A stretch of 64,000 nucleotides of DNA from Phyllobacterium myrsinacearum (GCF_014138285.1 NZ_JACGXN010000011.1:1-64000), one strand, 5' to 3'. Counted from the stretch's first letter, positions 45,304 to 55,394 are shown. Numbers and translations: made by a program. Notes: generated by a model not told the origin, from the letters alone.

Positions 45304-48300
45304 TCAGGCAACGCGTGCTTTGGCAGTTATCTCCCCGGCACTTTGGTTCATTTTCTCCGGTTGCTTGCCGTAATCGCGCGTTGCAGCTTCTGGCGAAACA
45401 AGGCCAAGCGTGATGTCCCGGGCGATTGCCTCTTTCGAGCGTTCCGACGTTGGGCCGTAACCCGCACCACCGGCGAGAACCAGCTCAACGATTTCGTGAG
45501 GGTTATTAATCTGGACAAGTTCTCCGGTGCCAACGTCGCGTGTGATATGGCCATGTTCGTCGAGCACGCGACCCGAAGCACCGCCACCTGCCGTCCCGCC
45601 GAAGAGACCGGCGATCGGGTTGTTCACCCCCTCGGGATAGACTGACACCAGGGTCGTGAGATGATCGTCCGACAATTTACGCAGTTTGATCCGTTGACCG
45701 AGGCCACCGCGGTGTTTGCCGGCGCCGCCGGAGTCCGCAAGATAGGTCTTCTCCAGGACAAGAACCGGAACGCGTGCTTCGAACGTCTCGATGGATGTAT
45801 TGGCTGCGGAGGTTGGATAAAGAAGGCCTGATTTGCCATCTCCGTGTGCCGAGCCACCCTGTCCGCCGCCAACAAAAAGCATATCGGAATAGGTTTCACC
45901 CGCACTATCGCGGCCATAAACGCTTGCTGCGACCGGAAGACCGGTAAAGGCCTGTACCTGCTGCGGTGCCGCTTCCGACAGGGCCCTGAATATATTCGGT
46001 GCGATATACCAGCCGGTGCGCGTGCGCAGGTTCACTGCAAGAGGCTTGTCACAGTTCAGGATCGAACTTTTGGGTACGTCGAGCGTGAATGCCCGGTAGC
46101 AGCCGGAATTGCCGCGCACATTCGGCGTCAGCATGCATTTCAGCGGATAAGTGGCATGGGCCATGGTGTAATTGAGCGTGCAGTTCAGCCCACCCTGGGC
46201 AAGCTGTGGCGGCGCGCCGGCAAAGTCGAGATGAATAGTGTCGCCTTTGACGGTCAGAGCCAATGGGTAGGTCATTGGCGTGCCGAGCGGATTGTTCGTT
46301 ACGCTGCCATGATAAGTGCCATCAGGAAGTGCCGTGATCGCTTCCCGCATTGCTTTTTCCGAACGGTTTTGCACCACGGAAGCCAGAGCTCGCAAATCGC
46401 GCATGCCGTAGTCGTTCATGAACGACTGCAGGCGCTCGGCGCCAATCGCATTGGCTGCCACAAAAGAGTGCAAATCGCCCAGTACCTGTTCCGCGTTGCG
46501 CACGTTTTCGCTGAACAGACGCACAAAGGTTTCATTGATGCGGCCGGCCTCGTAGAGTTTCATCGGCGGAATCTGAAAGCCTTCTTCGTAGATTTCGCGT
46601 GCTCGCAGGCTGTCCTTGGTGCCACCAATGTCAGAAACGTGACCAACCGTGCCCATAAGGCCGACAACGCGATCGCCAAGGAATACCGGCGTGACCACCG
46701 CAATATCGAAGAGGTGGCCTGCACACAGCCAGGGATCGTTGGTAATCAGCACATCTCCCGGCTTCAGCGTTTCGGCCGGATAGCGCTCCAGCAACGCTTT
46801 GACAGCCAGTGGCAATGTGAGATTGAATACCGGCATGGCGCGAGGTGAATGAGCGAGGGTTTCGCCGTCTGGATCAAGCAGTTCACACGCGAAATCCTGC
46901 GCTTCCGAGATAACAAGCGAGAACGCTGTCCGGCAGACGGTCAGCCACATTTCTTCAACCACGTTAACCAGACGGCTCCACATGATCTCAAGTGAAATAG
47001 GATCGGCTTCGATCAGTCGTGCTGCTTCGGCCAGCGGCATATCCTCAGTAATGCGGATATCAACGGTGCCTTCCTGGCTGACATTGATCAGCAGGTTGAG
47101 CACCGCATCGATCGCCACCGTATCGCCTGGAGGAACAATGGTTGTTGCCTCCCGTTCTTCGATAATCGCTGGACCGGTGATCGTATCGCCGGGTCGCAGC
47201 GCATAACGGTCATAAACGGTTGCCTCGCTCCAGGCATTTTCAAACCAAGCCTGGCGGGTACCCTTCACCTTCGCCTGTTTGTCTCCCCCGCCTGCTGCCC
47301 CCGACAAGGACAATGTCGGAACGGGACCAACGCAGTGGACACGGAAGTTGATAGCCTCAAGCCGAGCGTCTTCATATACCGATGTGTAGCGTGCTGAATA
47401 GGCCTTCGAGAAAGCGCCGCGAATGGTATCGAGGCTTGACGCGGCAATGTTGCCTGCTGGAAGCGGCACAGCGATGTCATGCATCTGGCCTATGAGGCGC
47501 ATGTCGGCGGTGCGTTCAACCGTGATATCAGCCGGCTGTACCCCGGCTTCAACAAGGTGTTTGCGCCCTTCCGCCTCGAGTTCCATGAGCAGCACATTAA
47601 CGCCCTGTGCATCGAACTCTTTTGAAAATTCCGTGGGCAAGGAGCGAACGATATCGAAGGAAAGGGGTGCAGCCAGAAATCCGAGCGCGGACGCAGCACC
47701 GGACGCCGGCGGAATGATCACCTGACGAACGCCCAGCACGCGGGCGACGTCAACCGCATGCGCGGGGCCTGCGCCACCAAACCCAACCATGGCGTAATGT
47801 CTCGGGTCCTTGCCTTTTTCAACAAGATGCACGCGGGCTGCAGCCCCCATGCTTTCGACAACAACCTTGTGTATGCCCCAGGCGGCCTCTTCGATCGAAA
47901 GACCCAGCGGTATTGCGATCGAAGCAATTGCATTGCGTGCGGCTTCCAGGTCGAGAGACATGCGTCCGCCAAGGAAGAAATTCGGATCGTAGTAACCCAG
48001 CACAAGGTTAGCGTCGGTTACTGTCGGCTTCTTGCCCCCCATGCCGTAGCATGCGGGTCCCGGGTCTGACGCTGCAGAGTGCGGGCCCACCTTGAGCAGA
48101 CCAACCTCATCGATAGCGGCGATCGAACCGCCGCCTGCACCAATTTCGATCATATCAATGACAGGCGCTTTAATGGGCAAGCCAGAACCTTTGGCAAACC
48201 GGTTGACGCGTCCTGCCTCCAGCATCGGTGCAATTTCAGCAAGACCGTTCTCGATCATGCAGGCCTTTGCCGTTGTACCTCCCATGTCGAAGGAGATGAC

Positions 48301-49152
48301 ATCCTTGTGGCCGGCCAACTTTCCAAACAGAGCAGTCGCCAATCCGCCGCCGGCAGGTCCGCTTTCCAGCAACCGGATCGGAAACTGGCGGGCGGTCTCC
48401 GGAGACACCAAACCACCAGCAGAGTGCATCAGGCGGAGTGATCCGGTGAATGAACGCAACGCAAGCTCGTGCTCAAGCCGCTCGAGATAACGGCGCATGA
48501 GCGGCTGTACGTATGCGTTTGCCGCCGTCGTCACAAACCGCTGATATTCCCAGATTTCGGCAACCACCTCACTCGACAATGAAACGGTCATATGCGGGCA
48601 GGTTTCACGAACGATCCGTGCGGCTTCCTGCTCGTGGTCGGCGTTGCGGTAGCTGTTGAGAAAGCAGATGGCGATTGCTTCACAATCAGCTTCTGCAAGA
48701 ACCGAGGCAGCTTGCCGCACCGCTGCAATGTCAAGTTTCTCAACAACCTGACCATCGCGGTCCATGCGTTCCTGGACCTCCAGACGAAGGTCGCGGGAAA
48801 CAAGAGGCTCGGGGAAGGTAAGGAACAGATCATAGATGTCGTAGCGCTGTTCGGTACCCATCTCCAATATGTCACGAAAGCCCTGCGTCGTGATGAGGCC
48901 AAGTTTAGCGCCTTTGCGCTCGATAATGGCGTTTGTTACCAATGTAGTGCCGTGGACGATATCTCCGATATCGGCCAACGCAATCCCTGCTTGTTCAGTC
49001 AGTTCACCGAGCCCGATCAATGCCGCCTCAGAAGGATCATGCGGTGTCGTCAGACGTTTATGCAACTGAACGGATCCATTGTGACTGTCGTAGAGAATGA
49101 AGTCGGTGAAAGTCCCTCCGATGTCCAAGCCAATGCGCCAACGGTTTGTCAT
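45304..49152 (-). CDS. 5-oxoprolinase-type hydantoinase, A and B subunits fused
   Basis: The 1282-residue chain has an HyuA half (about 1-690), starting RIGLDIGGTFTDFILYD, a phosphate-binding loop. VISFDMGGTTAKACMIENG follows, as the second ATP motif. The HyuB half (about 700-1270) contains FDIAVVTPVF, GLMGTVGHVSDIGG and GGLGQRIKLR. Fused forms are typical of 5-oxoprolinase, which hydrolyses 5-oxoproline to glutamate with ATP; hydantoin substrates are also possible. It overlaps the IclR gene by four bases and is followed by OPT after 55. Confidence 0.88.
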   Translation of the reverse strand: MTNRWRIGLDIGGTFTDFILYDSHNGSVQLHKRLTTPHDPSEAALIGLGELTEQAGIALADIGDIVHGTTLVTNAIIERKGAKLGLITTQGFRDILEMGTEQRYDIYDLFLTFPEPLVSRDLRLEVQERMDRDGQVVEKLDIAAVRQAASVLAEADCEAIAICFLNSYRNADHEQEAARIVRETCPHMTVSLSSEVVAEIWEYQRFVTTAANAYVQPLMRRYLERLEHELALRSFTGSLRLMHSAGGLVSPETARQFPIRLLESGPAGGGLATALFGKLAGHKDVISFDMGGTTAKACMIENGLAEIAPMLEAGRVNRFAKGSGLPIKAPVIDMIEIGAGGGSIAAIDEVGLLKVGPHSAASDPGPACYGMGGKKPTVTDANLVLGYYDPNFFLGGRMSLDLEAARNAIASIAIPLGLSIEEAAWGIHKVVVESMGAAARVHLVEKGKDPRHYAMVGFGGAGPAHAVDVARVLGVRQVIIPPASGAASALGFLAAPLSFDIVRSLPTEFSKEFDAQGVNVLLMELEAEGRKHLVEAGVQPADITVERTADMRLIGQMHDIAVPLPAGNIAASSLDTIRGAFSKAYSARYTSVYEDARLEAINFRVHCVGPVPTLSLSGAAGGGDKQAKVKGTRQAWFENAWSEATVYDRYALRPGDTITGPAIIEEREATTIVPPGDTVAIDAVLNLLINVSQEGTVDIRITEDMPLAEAARLIEADPISLEIMWSRLVNVVEEMWLTVCRTAFSLVISEAQDFACELLDPDGETLAHSPRAMPVFNLTLPLAVKALLERYPAETLKPGDVLITNDPWLCAGHLFDIAVVTPVFLGDRVVGLMGTVGHVSDIGGTKDSLRAREIYEEGFQIPPMKLYEAGRINETFVRLFSENVRNAEQVLGDLHSFVAANAIGAERLQSFMNDYGMRDLRALASVVQNRSEKAMREAITALPDGTYHGSVTNNPLGTPMTYPLALTVKGDTIHLDFAGAPPQLAQGGLNCTLNYTMAHATYPLKCMLTPNVRGNSGCYRAFTLDVPKSSILNCDKPLAVNLRTRTGWYIAPNIFRALSEAAPQQVQAFTGLPVAASVYGRDSAGETYSDMLFVGGGQGGSAHGDGKSGLLYPTSAANTSIETFEARVPVLVLEKTYLADSGGAGKHRGGLGQRIKLRKLSDDHLTTLVSVYPEGVNNPIAGLFGGTAGGGASGRVLDEHGHITRDVGTGELVQINNPHEIVELVLAGGAGYGPTSERSKEAIARDITLGLVSPEAATRDYGKQPEKMNQSAGEITAKARVA

Positions 49153-49934
49153 GAATTTTCCTCCGCGATAACAGGTATTGCTGTGTTGAAAAGAGCGTCA
49201 TTGGTCAGCGCTGCAATTTCTGCAGCGCCTTCTCTCAATCGACGTATGATGGCTAGACGTTCTTCCGGCGCGACCATTGCATCTGGAAACGAAATGCACA
49301 GGGCGACCTCATCACCGGTTGCCGGATCGCCGACGGCAACAGATATGGCGCGTACGCCGCTTACTGCTTCGTTGCGTGACTCGGCATATCCTGACGCGCG
49401 GGTGAAAGCGAGGCGGGCAAGCAGGTCGCTGATATCCTGGGGTGAGGTGACAGATGGCGGGGTAAATCCATTGGCGTAGAGCGCTCGGACATCATCATCG
49501 CTTAGCCGCGCGAGCAACGCGCGTCCGGTGCTCGAAGCAAATGCTGGGAGGCGGTCACCAATCGTCGTAACCACGCGCAGGGCATGTTTGCCTGCATGGG
49601 CGGTGACGCCCAGGACCTCTGTTCCTCGGCGCACGCTGATATAGCCTGTATGCCCGACATCTTCTGAAACGCCCGCAACCACTGTGTCCGCACGATCAAT
49701 GAGAGACGCGGCGTAGCGATACATTTGGCCGACCTGATTAATCAACACAGACGGGCGGTAACGCTTTGTGTCCCCCACTGTTTCGAGAAGGCCTTCGTCA
49801 CGCATGGCGCGGAGCAGGCGGGAGGCATTGCTTTTTGGCATTCCCAGCAAGGAAACAAGGTCCGTGACAGTTACGTCAGGCCTTGTCGTGGAAAAACAAC
49901 GCAATACTGCGACTGCCGCCGAAAGAATGGTCAT
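49149..49934 (-). CDS. IclR-family transcriptional regulator
   Basis: The 261-residue protein has an N-terminal winged helix (VTDLVSLLGMPKSNASRLLR, residues about 20-39). A C-terminal IclR effector domain follows (SSTGRALLARLSDDDVRALY and VRAISVAVGDPATGDEVALC). It is upstream of and translationally coupled to the oxoprolinase. The palindrome at 49953-49969 is a likely binding site. Confidence 0.9.
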   Translation of the reverse strand: MTILSAAVAVLRCFSTTRPDVTVTDLVSLLGMPKSNASRLLRAMRDEGLLETVGDTKRYRPSVLINQVGQMYRYAASLIDRADTVVAGVSEDVGHTGYISVRRGTEVLGVTAHAGKHALRVVTTIGDRLPAFASSTGRALLARLSDDDVRALYANGFTPPSVTSPQDISDLLARLAFTRASGYAESRNEAVSGVRAISVAVGDPATGDEVALCISFPDAMVAPEERLAIIRRLREGAAEIAALTNDALFNTAIPVIAEENS

Positions 49935-49952
49935 TGCCGTTCGCCCTTATTT

Positions 49953-49969
49953 GTTCCATAAAATGGAAC
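49953..49969. promoter_or_regulatory. IclR-type operator palindrome
   Basis: GTTCCAT-AAA-ATGGAAC, perfect 7-bp arms, 18 bases upstream of the iclR start. The TTCCA/TGGAA core is the form expected for IclR-family sites. Confidence 0.6.
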
Positions 49970-50554
49970 CTGAGTTTTATTAAATGAAACTTTGCATGGG
50001 AAATCGCGTGTGTCAATCGCGTGTTGGATTGGCCCCTTGCAGTTGGGGGTACTTCTGAATTTGAAGATGGACGATTGGATCGCGTCGGGATCAGCGGCAA
50101 TCTTTCGTGCTGCGGAGTTGACAATCGCAGGCGGAAGGACGCGTTCGTGCCCTGAAGTGGGCGTTTGTTACCACCCGTAGTTCTATAAAATCCGTAATAT
50201 GATCAGGTGTTTAGAGAATCTCGCGGCCGCTGGGAACAAGGTAGCGGGAGCCAAGGCAAAAGGACTGCTTCGTCAAAGGGCATGTGCCGGTATCCCCGCC
50301 ACATAACACGGTTATCATCTGTCAAACTTGAACTCGGAACGGAGTGTGGTGGAAACACCGAGTACTCCAATACAATCATTTTTATACGCCATTCAGATCC
50401 GTAGAATCTGGAAGGCGATCAAGATTTCATGGCGCCGCTCAAAAGAGTGCTTACAAGGGAATGTTCCTGGAGAACCAGCATTTTCGGCCTTGATGTCGAA
50501 CATTCTCTGTGGCGCCTGATAAATCTGCCACCACCTCACGAAGGGCACTGGATT
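49970..50554. other. Intergenic region, no gene seen
   Basis: About 585 bases between the divergent-side IclR promoter and the end of the PotC-like gene. Open frames are short and random-looking, and no repeat or terminator stands out. Confidence 0.5.
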
Positions 50555-51349
50555 TCATTGCCTGCTTCCACGCTGCGATACCCGCACGGAGAGGTTGAGG
50601 GCAATGGCAATAAGAGTTGTCCCGACGATAAATAAAAATGCTGCTGCCGCAATTGCGGGACTGATGTTCTCGCGGATGGTGGAAAACATTTGCCTGGCCA
50701 GTGTCCGCTGGTTCGGACCGGCCACGAAGAGTGTCAGAACCACCTCGTCCAGCGAGGTGGCAAAAGCAAAGACAGCACCCGATACAATCCCTGGAAGAGC
50801 AAGCGGCAAGGTTATCTTGCCAAGTACGACGTATGGAGCAGCGCCCAGACTGGCTGCTGCTTGTTCAAGGCGCCGGTCGCTTCCCTGTAATACAGTCAGG
50901 ACATTCACGACAACGAAGGGTACACCGACAACCGTGTGCGCGATGATCACACCGAGATAACTATTGGCCAATCCATAGCGCGCAAACATCAATTGCATGC
51001 CGACGCCCAGCACCACTGCCGGAACCACCATTGGCAGCAGAAACACAGTCTTGATGAAACTGAACACCGGCGAGAGTTGGGTCCCGCGCAGGCCAAGCGC
51101 CCCAAGGGTGCCAAGAACTGTCGCCAGGAGCGTCGTGCCGCAGCCGATGATAAGGCTGTTTATAATTGACCGCCGCCAAACCTCGGCTGTCAAAAGCTCC
51201 TCGAACCAGCGCGTGGAATAACCGGGAATTGGATAATTAAGGAACGCACTATTTGTGAAAGCCAAAGGCAAAATCGCGAACAGTGGTGCAAGCAAGAAGA
51301 ATACTGCGACCGAGCCAAAGACAATTTTTGAAACACGCAGGAAGTTCAT
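50555..51349 (-). CDS. ABC importer permease, PotC type
   Basis: The 264-residue permease has six expected membrane segments and an EAA-type loop EQAAASLGAAPYVVLGKITLP, as in spermidine/putrescine systems. It overlaps the PotB-type gene by four bases. The last gene of the PotD-A-B-C order. Confidence 0.9.
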   Translation of the reverse strand: MNFLRVSKIVFGSVAVFFLLAPLFAILPLAFTNSAFLNYPIPGYSTRWFEELLTAEVWRRSIINSLIIGCGTTLLATVLGTLGALGLRGTQLSPVFSFIKTVFLLPMVVPAVVLGVGMQLMFARYGLANSYLGVIIAHTVVGVPFVVVNVLTVLQGSDRRLEQAAASLGAAPYVVLGKITLPLALPGIVSGAVFAFATSLDEVVLTLFVAGPNQRTLARQMFSTIRENISPAIAAAAFLFIVGTTLIAIALNLSVRVSQRGSRQ

Positions 51350-52524
51350 GGCTTCAACTCCCTTTCAGCGGAAAGCCTCAAATACACCACGTATAGCAGA
51401 AGCGTGGCGACCAGGAGTACCAATCCGAGGGCACCGGCCATGCCCCAGTTGGCTGCACCTGTCGCATAATAGGCGATAACAGAACTTATCATCTGATCCT
51501 TCGCGCCGCCGATCAAGGCTGGTGTGATGTAATAGCCAAGTGCACTCATGAACACGAGAAGGGAACCCGAAATCACGCCACGCAATGCCAGGGGCAGGAG
51601 CACGGCGAGGAAGGCGCGCACGGGATGCGCACCCAACGAGGCCGCTGCCGGCATCAGGGTTTTCGGAATTCCAACAAGCACGCTGAAGATGGGCAGGACC
51701 ATAAAGGGCAACAACACGTGCGTCATGGCAATCACAACGCCTACGCGGTTGAAAATCAGCGAGACGGGTTCCGTCGTCAAACCCAGAAACATCAAAGTGG
51801 AATTGATCAGGCCGGTATCCTGCAGAAGAATAAACCAGGCTGCCGTCCGCACCAGCAACGATGTCCACAGAGGCAACAAAACTGCACCCAGCAGGAGCTG
51901 CCGCCGCCACCCTTCGACCGATGCGGCGATCATGGCAAACGGAAAACCAATCAGGATACACGCCGCTGTAACAGCTAACGCCATGGTGAAAGTCCGGATC
52001 AGAATGGTTCTGTTGGCGGATGCTCCAGCGGGTATTGTGTCGATCGCTCCTGACGAGTTTCTCTCAAGGTCCACTGCTGCGAGAAGATTGCGGTCGGTAA
52101 TTGTCGAGGAGGTAGCAATGGCAATCACCTGCCAATAGCTGTTGTCGGCCCAGCGCTTGTCCACGGCCGTCAGATCGATCGGACCCGCCGTCGCTTTTAC
52201 TGCTGTACGCGTCTTGGTTATCAACGTCCGAAAGCCAGCCTTGGCACTGTTCAGCCGTCGCACAAGATCGCCGAACAACTGATCATCGTTGATCTGCCGC
52301 AGATCTTCCACAAAAGCAGCACTCATCTCGGACGTGGGTGAGCTGGAACGATCCCAATCTGACAGAGCATTTGTGCTCGCCGGAAGGGCTTGGGTTGCAA
52401 CTGGATCAGACACCGCCGATTTCATCATTGTGAAAAGGGGAAACGCGAAGAATACGATCAGGAACAGCAACAGGGGCGCGACCAACGCGAGGGAGACCAT
52501 CTGTTTGCGAAACAAGACGCTCAT
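51346..52524 (-). CDS. ABC importer permease, PotB type, with an extended periplasmic loop
   Basis: The 392-residue permease is about 100 residues longer than usual PotB. The extra part lies after the first membrane segment (VAPLLLFLIVFFAFPLFTMM), residues about 35-165, with no membrane segments. EAA-type loop: PAAASLGAHPVRAFLAVLLP. The long loop may contact the binding protein. It overlaps both neighbouring genes by four bases. Confidence 0.88.
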   Translation of the reverse strand: MSVLFRKQMVSLALVAPLLLFLIVFFAFPLFTMMKSAVSDPVATQALPASTNALSDWDRSSSPTSEMSAAFVEDLRQINDDQLFGDLVRRLNSAKAGFRTLITKTRTAVKATAGPIDLTAVDKRWADNSYWQVIAIATSSTITDRNLLAAVDLERNSSGAIDTIPAGASANRTILIRTFTMALAVTAACILIGFPFAMIAASVEGWRRQLLLGAVLLPLWTSLLVRTAAWFILLQDTGLINSTLMFLGLTTEPVSLIFNRVGVVIAMTHVLLPFMVLPIFSVLVGIPKTLMPAAASLGAHPVRAFLAVLLPLALRGVISGSLLVFMSALGYYITPALIGGAKDQMISSVIAYYATGAANWGMAGALGLVLLVATLLLYVVYLRLSAERELKP

Positions 52525-53582
52525 GCATCAACTGCCCAGCAATCGGACGGCAGGAAAGAGACCGTCAGACTGTCACCAACCGAAGGGGGCAATCGATTGC
52601 GGTCTGTCTTTACAACGAAGGATTGGCCGCCACCCGAGAGCAGAAGCCGCAGGTGATCTCCATAGTAGACGACATCTGAAATTCTGGTTTCGAGTGTGTT
52701 CCCCGGTCCGGCGCCCAGGCCGATCCGTTCGGGCCTGATTGAAAAGACAACCTTGCTGCCTGACCGGAGACGGTCTTTGGCGACGACTTTTATGACCTCA
52801 TTGTTTTCAAGGCGTATTACTGCTTCATGGCCGTCAATGGAGTGTACCGAGCCTGCGACAAGGTTGGTTTCGCCAATGAATTCGGCAACGAAACGAGTGG
52901 AAGGGTGATCGTAGATTTCCGAAGGCGAACCTATTTGTTCGATCTTCCCGTGATTGAAGACCGCAATACGGTCCGACATTGTCAACGCTTCGGTTTGATC
53001 ATGTGTTACAAAAACCACCGTTAGACCAAGCCGCTTATGAAGGTCCCGGATGTCCAGTTGCATCTGCTCGCGCAATTGCTTGTCCAAGGCTCCCAGCGGC
53101 TCGTCCATCAACACCACTTCGGGTTCGAATATCAACGCCCGGGCCAAAGCCACACGTTGCTGCTGGCCGCCTGAAAGCTGCGAAGGGCGGCGCTCTGCAA
53201 GCGCACCAAGTTGAACCATGTCGAGTGCACGCTTCACACGTTCGGAAGTGTCGGCACGCGAAGTTCCTCGCATCTTCAGGGGGAAAGCGATATTTTCCGA
53301 CACCGTCATATGCGGAAACAGGGCGTAGTTTTGAAAGACGACCCCCATGTTGCGCTTATGGGGTGGCAGCTTGTCGATCCGTTTTCTATCAGACCAAATC
53401 GCCCCGCTCGTGGGATTTTCGAAACCGGCAAGCATCATCAGGATCGTTGTCTTGCCGGACCCTGAAGGTCCAAGAAGGCTGACAAACTCACCCTTTCCGA
53501 TATCAAGATTAAGCTCTTCGACGACTTTGAGTGCTCCAAAGGATTTGCTTACATCGTCAAAGCGAATAAAGGAATTGTCCAT
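52521..53582 (-). CDS. ABC importer ATPase, PotA type
   Basis: At 353 residues, with Walker A GPSGSGKTT (37-45), LSGGQQQRVALARAL, Walker B VVLMDEPLGALDKQLR and a TOBE domain near the end (IRPERIGLG). It powers the polyamine-type importer. The gene starts 126 bases after the binding-protein gene, across a strong hairpin. Confidence 0.92.
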   Translation of the reverse strand: MDNSFIRFDDVSKSFGALKVVEELNLDIGKGEFVSLLGPSGSGKTTILMMLAGFENPTSGAIWSDRKRIDKLPPHKRNMGVVFQNYALFPHMTVSENIAFPLKMRGTSRADTSERVKRALDMVQLGALAERRPSQLSGGQQQRVALARALIFEPEVVLMDEPLGALDKQLREQMQLDIRDLHKRLGLTVVFVTHDQTEALTMSDRIAVFNHGKIEQIGSPSEIYDHPSTRFVAEFIGETNLVAGSVHSIDGHEAVIRLENNEVIKVVAKDRLRSGSKVVFSIRPERIGLGAGPGNTLETRISDVVYYGDHLRLLLSGGGQSFVVKTDRNRLPPSVGDSLTVSFLPSDCWAVDA

Positions 53583-53668
53583 TTTTCACAAACCTTGGCT
53601 GGCGACATTCATTCAATAAAGCGCCGCAGGATACTGTCCCGCCGCAATATTGATCGAGCCATAGTTGC

Positions 53669-53698
53669 GGCAAGGGCGTGGAGGCACCCGCCCTTGCC
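53669..53698 (-). terminator. Strong intercistronic hairpin between binding-protein and ATPase genes
   Basis: GGCAAGGGCG and CGCCCTTGCC form a perfect 10-bp stem with a 10-base loop and no T-run. It lies 10 bases downstream of the binding-protein stop. Such hairpins commonly protect the abundant binding-protein mRNA, giving differential expression. Confidence 0.6.
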
Positions 53699-53707
53699 CT
53701 CACTGGC

Positions 53708-54748
53708 TTACTGGGCGAGCCAAGCATTGAAGCGTTGGGTCAGCGCCTCGGAATTATCCGTCCAGAAATCGATATCAAGTGAAATCGCGCCCTTCAAATT
53801 GTCAGGTGCGGTGGGCAGTTCGGCCTGGAATTTTTCCGGCACCAGCTTCCCCGCTTCAATGTTGGGAAGTCCGTAGGCGATGAACTCCGGCAGTTTTGCT
53901 TGATTGTCAGGCTTGCTTGTAAAGGCGATAAAGTCCATCGCGGCGTCCTTGTTCGGACTGTCTTTAAGAATGACCCAACTGTCGATTGCATAGATGCTGC
54001 CAGGAAACACAAAACCAAAATGCTTGCCTTCCGTCCGGTTCAGACCGCTGATGCGGCCGTTGTAGGCAGTGGTCATCACGACCTCGCCGGAAGAGAGCAG
54101 TTGCAGCGGTTGAGCTCCTGCTTCCCACCATACGATATTGGGCTTGAGAGCATCCAGTTTCTTGAATGCGCGATCAACGCCTTCGGGAGTGGCAAGGACT
54201 GTATATACTTCCTTGGGAGCGACGCCGTCCGCCATCAAGGCGAATTCAAGTGCGTATTTTGCACCCTTGCGCAGTCCTCGTTTGCCCGGAAACTTTTCGG
54301 TATCCCAGAAATCTGCCCAGGATGCCGGAGCTTGTTTGAGTTTGTCACCATCATAGGAAATGCCCGTGGACCAGACGATTGCGCCTACGCCGCAATCCCC
54401 AACAGCGTCGGGCAGAAACTTGTCTTTGCCTCCAAGTTTGTTCCAATCGATCTTTTCATAGATCCCGTCTGCACAGCCGAGCGCAAGTTCTTCGGCCTCG
54501 ACCTGAACAGCATCCCAGTTCGGTACCCCGGCCTTGACCTTGGCCTGCAGAACGCCGTACCCGCCATCCCAGCTTTCATCCAGCAATGGCTTTCCAGACT
54601 CCTTCGCGAATGGCTCGAAATAGATCTTGCGCTGGGCGTCCTGGTAATTGCCGCCCCAAGACACAACTGTAAGATCCCGAGCCTCAACCGCCGTGACGTT
54701 GATCGCGAGAAGAGAGCATGCAAACAATACTGCCTTTGAGATTTTCAT
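53708..54748 (-). CDS. ABC substrate-binding protein, PotD/PotF type
   Basis: From the ATG at 54748 (GGGGAATA upstream) it has 346 residues. A signal peptide (KAVLFACSLLAINVTAVEA, then RDLTVVSWGGNYQDAQRKI) leads into the PotD-like fold, ending FWTDNSEALTQRFNAWLAQ. It would bind a polyamine or a similar small solute. It is first in the operon; the palindrome at 54825-54840 lies upstream. Confidence 0.9.
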   Translation of the reverse strand: MKISKAVLFACSLLAINVTAVEARDLTVVSWGGNYQDAQRKIYFEPFAKESGKPLLDESWDGGYGVLQAKVKAGVPNWDAVQVEAEELALGCADGIYEKIDWNKLGGKDKFLPDAVGDCGVGAIVWSTGISYDGDKLKQAPASWADFWDTEKFPGKRGLRKGAKYALEFALMADGVAPKEVYTVLATPEGVDRAFKKLDALKPNIVWWEAGAQPLQLLSSGEVVMTTAYNGRISGLNRTEGKHFGFVFPGSIYAIDSWVILKDSPNKDAAMDFIAFTSKPDNQAKLPEFIAYGLPNIEAGKLVPEKFQAELPTAPDNLKGAISLDIDFWTDNSEALTQRFNAWLAQ

Positions 54749-54824
54749 TGTTATTCCCCTTTTTTTTATAACTGAGTCTAGCAAATCATAGTTTGAGCTG
54801 ATTGAAAGCATCCAGCATCAGGCC

Positions 54825-54840
54825 GGTGATTATAATCACC
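54825..54840. promoter_or_regulatory. Perfect 16-bp palindrome before the binding-protein gene
   Basis: GGTGATTATAATCACC, without spacer, 77 bases upstream of the PotD-type start and five bases past the end of the XRE-cupin gene. Likely an operator, with the XRE-cupin protein the natural candidate. Confidence 0.6.
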
Positions 54841-54845
54841 ATACC

Positions 54846-55394
54846 TCAGTAGGTGGGAGGCGTTATGGCACTCAGAATCTCGCTTTTCTCATCATGCACA
54901 TTCCGGAAACGATGCGGAAGCCTGCTGTCGAAGTAATAGCCATCGCCCTCCTGCAATATCTTTGTCTGATCTCCCACCGAAACTTCAACGGCACCGCGAA
55001 TAACCATCCCCGCTTCCTGTGCTGCATGCGCGAATGCTTCCCCGGTGTCAGCGCCCACTGCATATGTTTCGTGAAGCATCAACAATTGTCTGTTTGGATA
55101 GTTGAACCCCACGACGCGATAGGAAATAGCGTCTGCCTTGCCAATTTCCACCAGATCTTCCTGCCTGTAAAAGGGGGTGTATGGAAGGCTTGACTGCAAA
55201 TCGCTGAAGAAGCCCGGCAACGTTGTGCCAAGAGCATCCAGAACCGCCCCGAGAGTATCTATAGAAGGGCTCATTTTGTCCCTCTCGATCAAAGAAATCG
55301 TAGAATGAGAAATACCCGATCTTACTGCAAGCTCGCGCACACCAAGATCACGCCGGCGCCGCAGTTCTCTTAGTTTTGTACCAATTTTTGGCAT
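54846..55394 (-). CDS. XRE-family regulator with C-terminal cupin domain (PuuR-like)
   Basis: The 182-residue protein has an N-terminal helix-turn-helix (LGVRELAVRSGISHSTISLI, residues about 17-36) and a C-terminal cupin of about 70 residues (MVIRGAVEVSVGDQTKILQE, then GDGYYFDSRLPHRFRNV). This design is typical of regulators of polyamine and amino acid catabolism. It lies between the PotABCD-like operon and the divergent HisD-type gene, and so probably controls both. Confidence 0.88.
   Translation of the reverse strand: MPKIGTKLRELRRRRDLGVRELAVRSGISHSTISLIERDKMSPSIDTLGAVLDALGTTLPGFFSDLQSSLPYTPFYRQEDLVEIGKADAISYRVVGFNYPNRQLLMLHETYAVGADTGEAFAHAAQEAGMVIRGAVEVSVGDQTKILQEGDGYYFDSRLPHRFRNVHDEKSEILSAITPPTY

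Noticed and set aside
45844..46848. Plus-strand open frame of 334 codons opposite the oxoprolinase gene
   Set aside because: Shadow of the conserved HyuB half; Arg/Cys-rich and without any domain.
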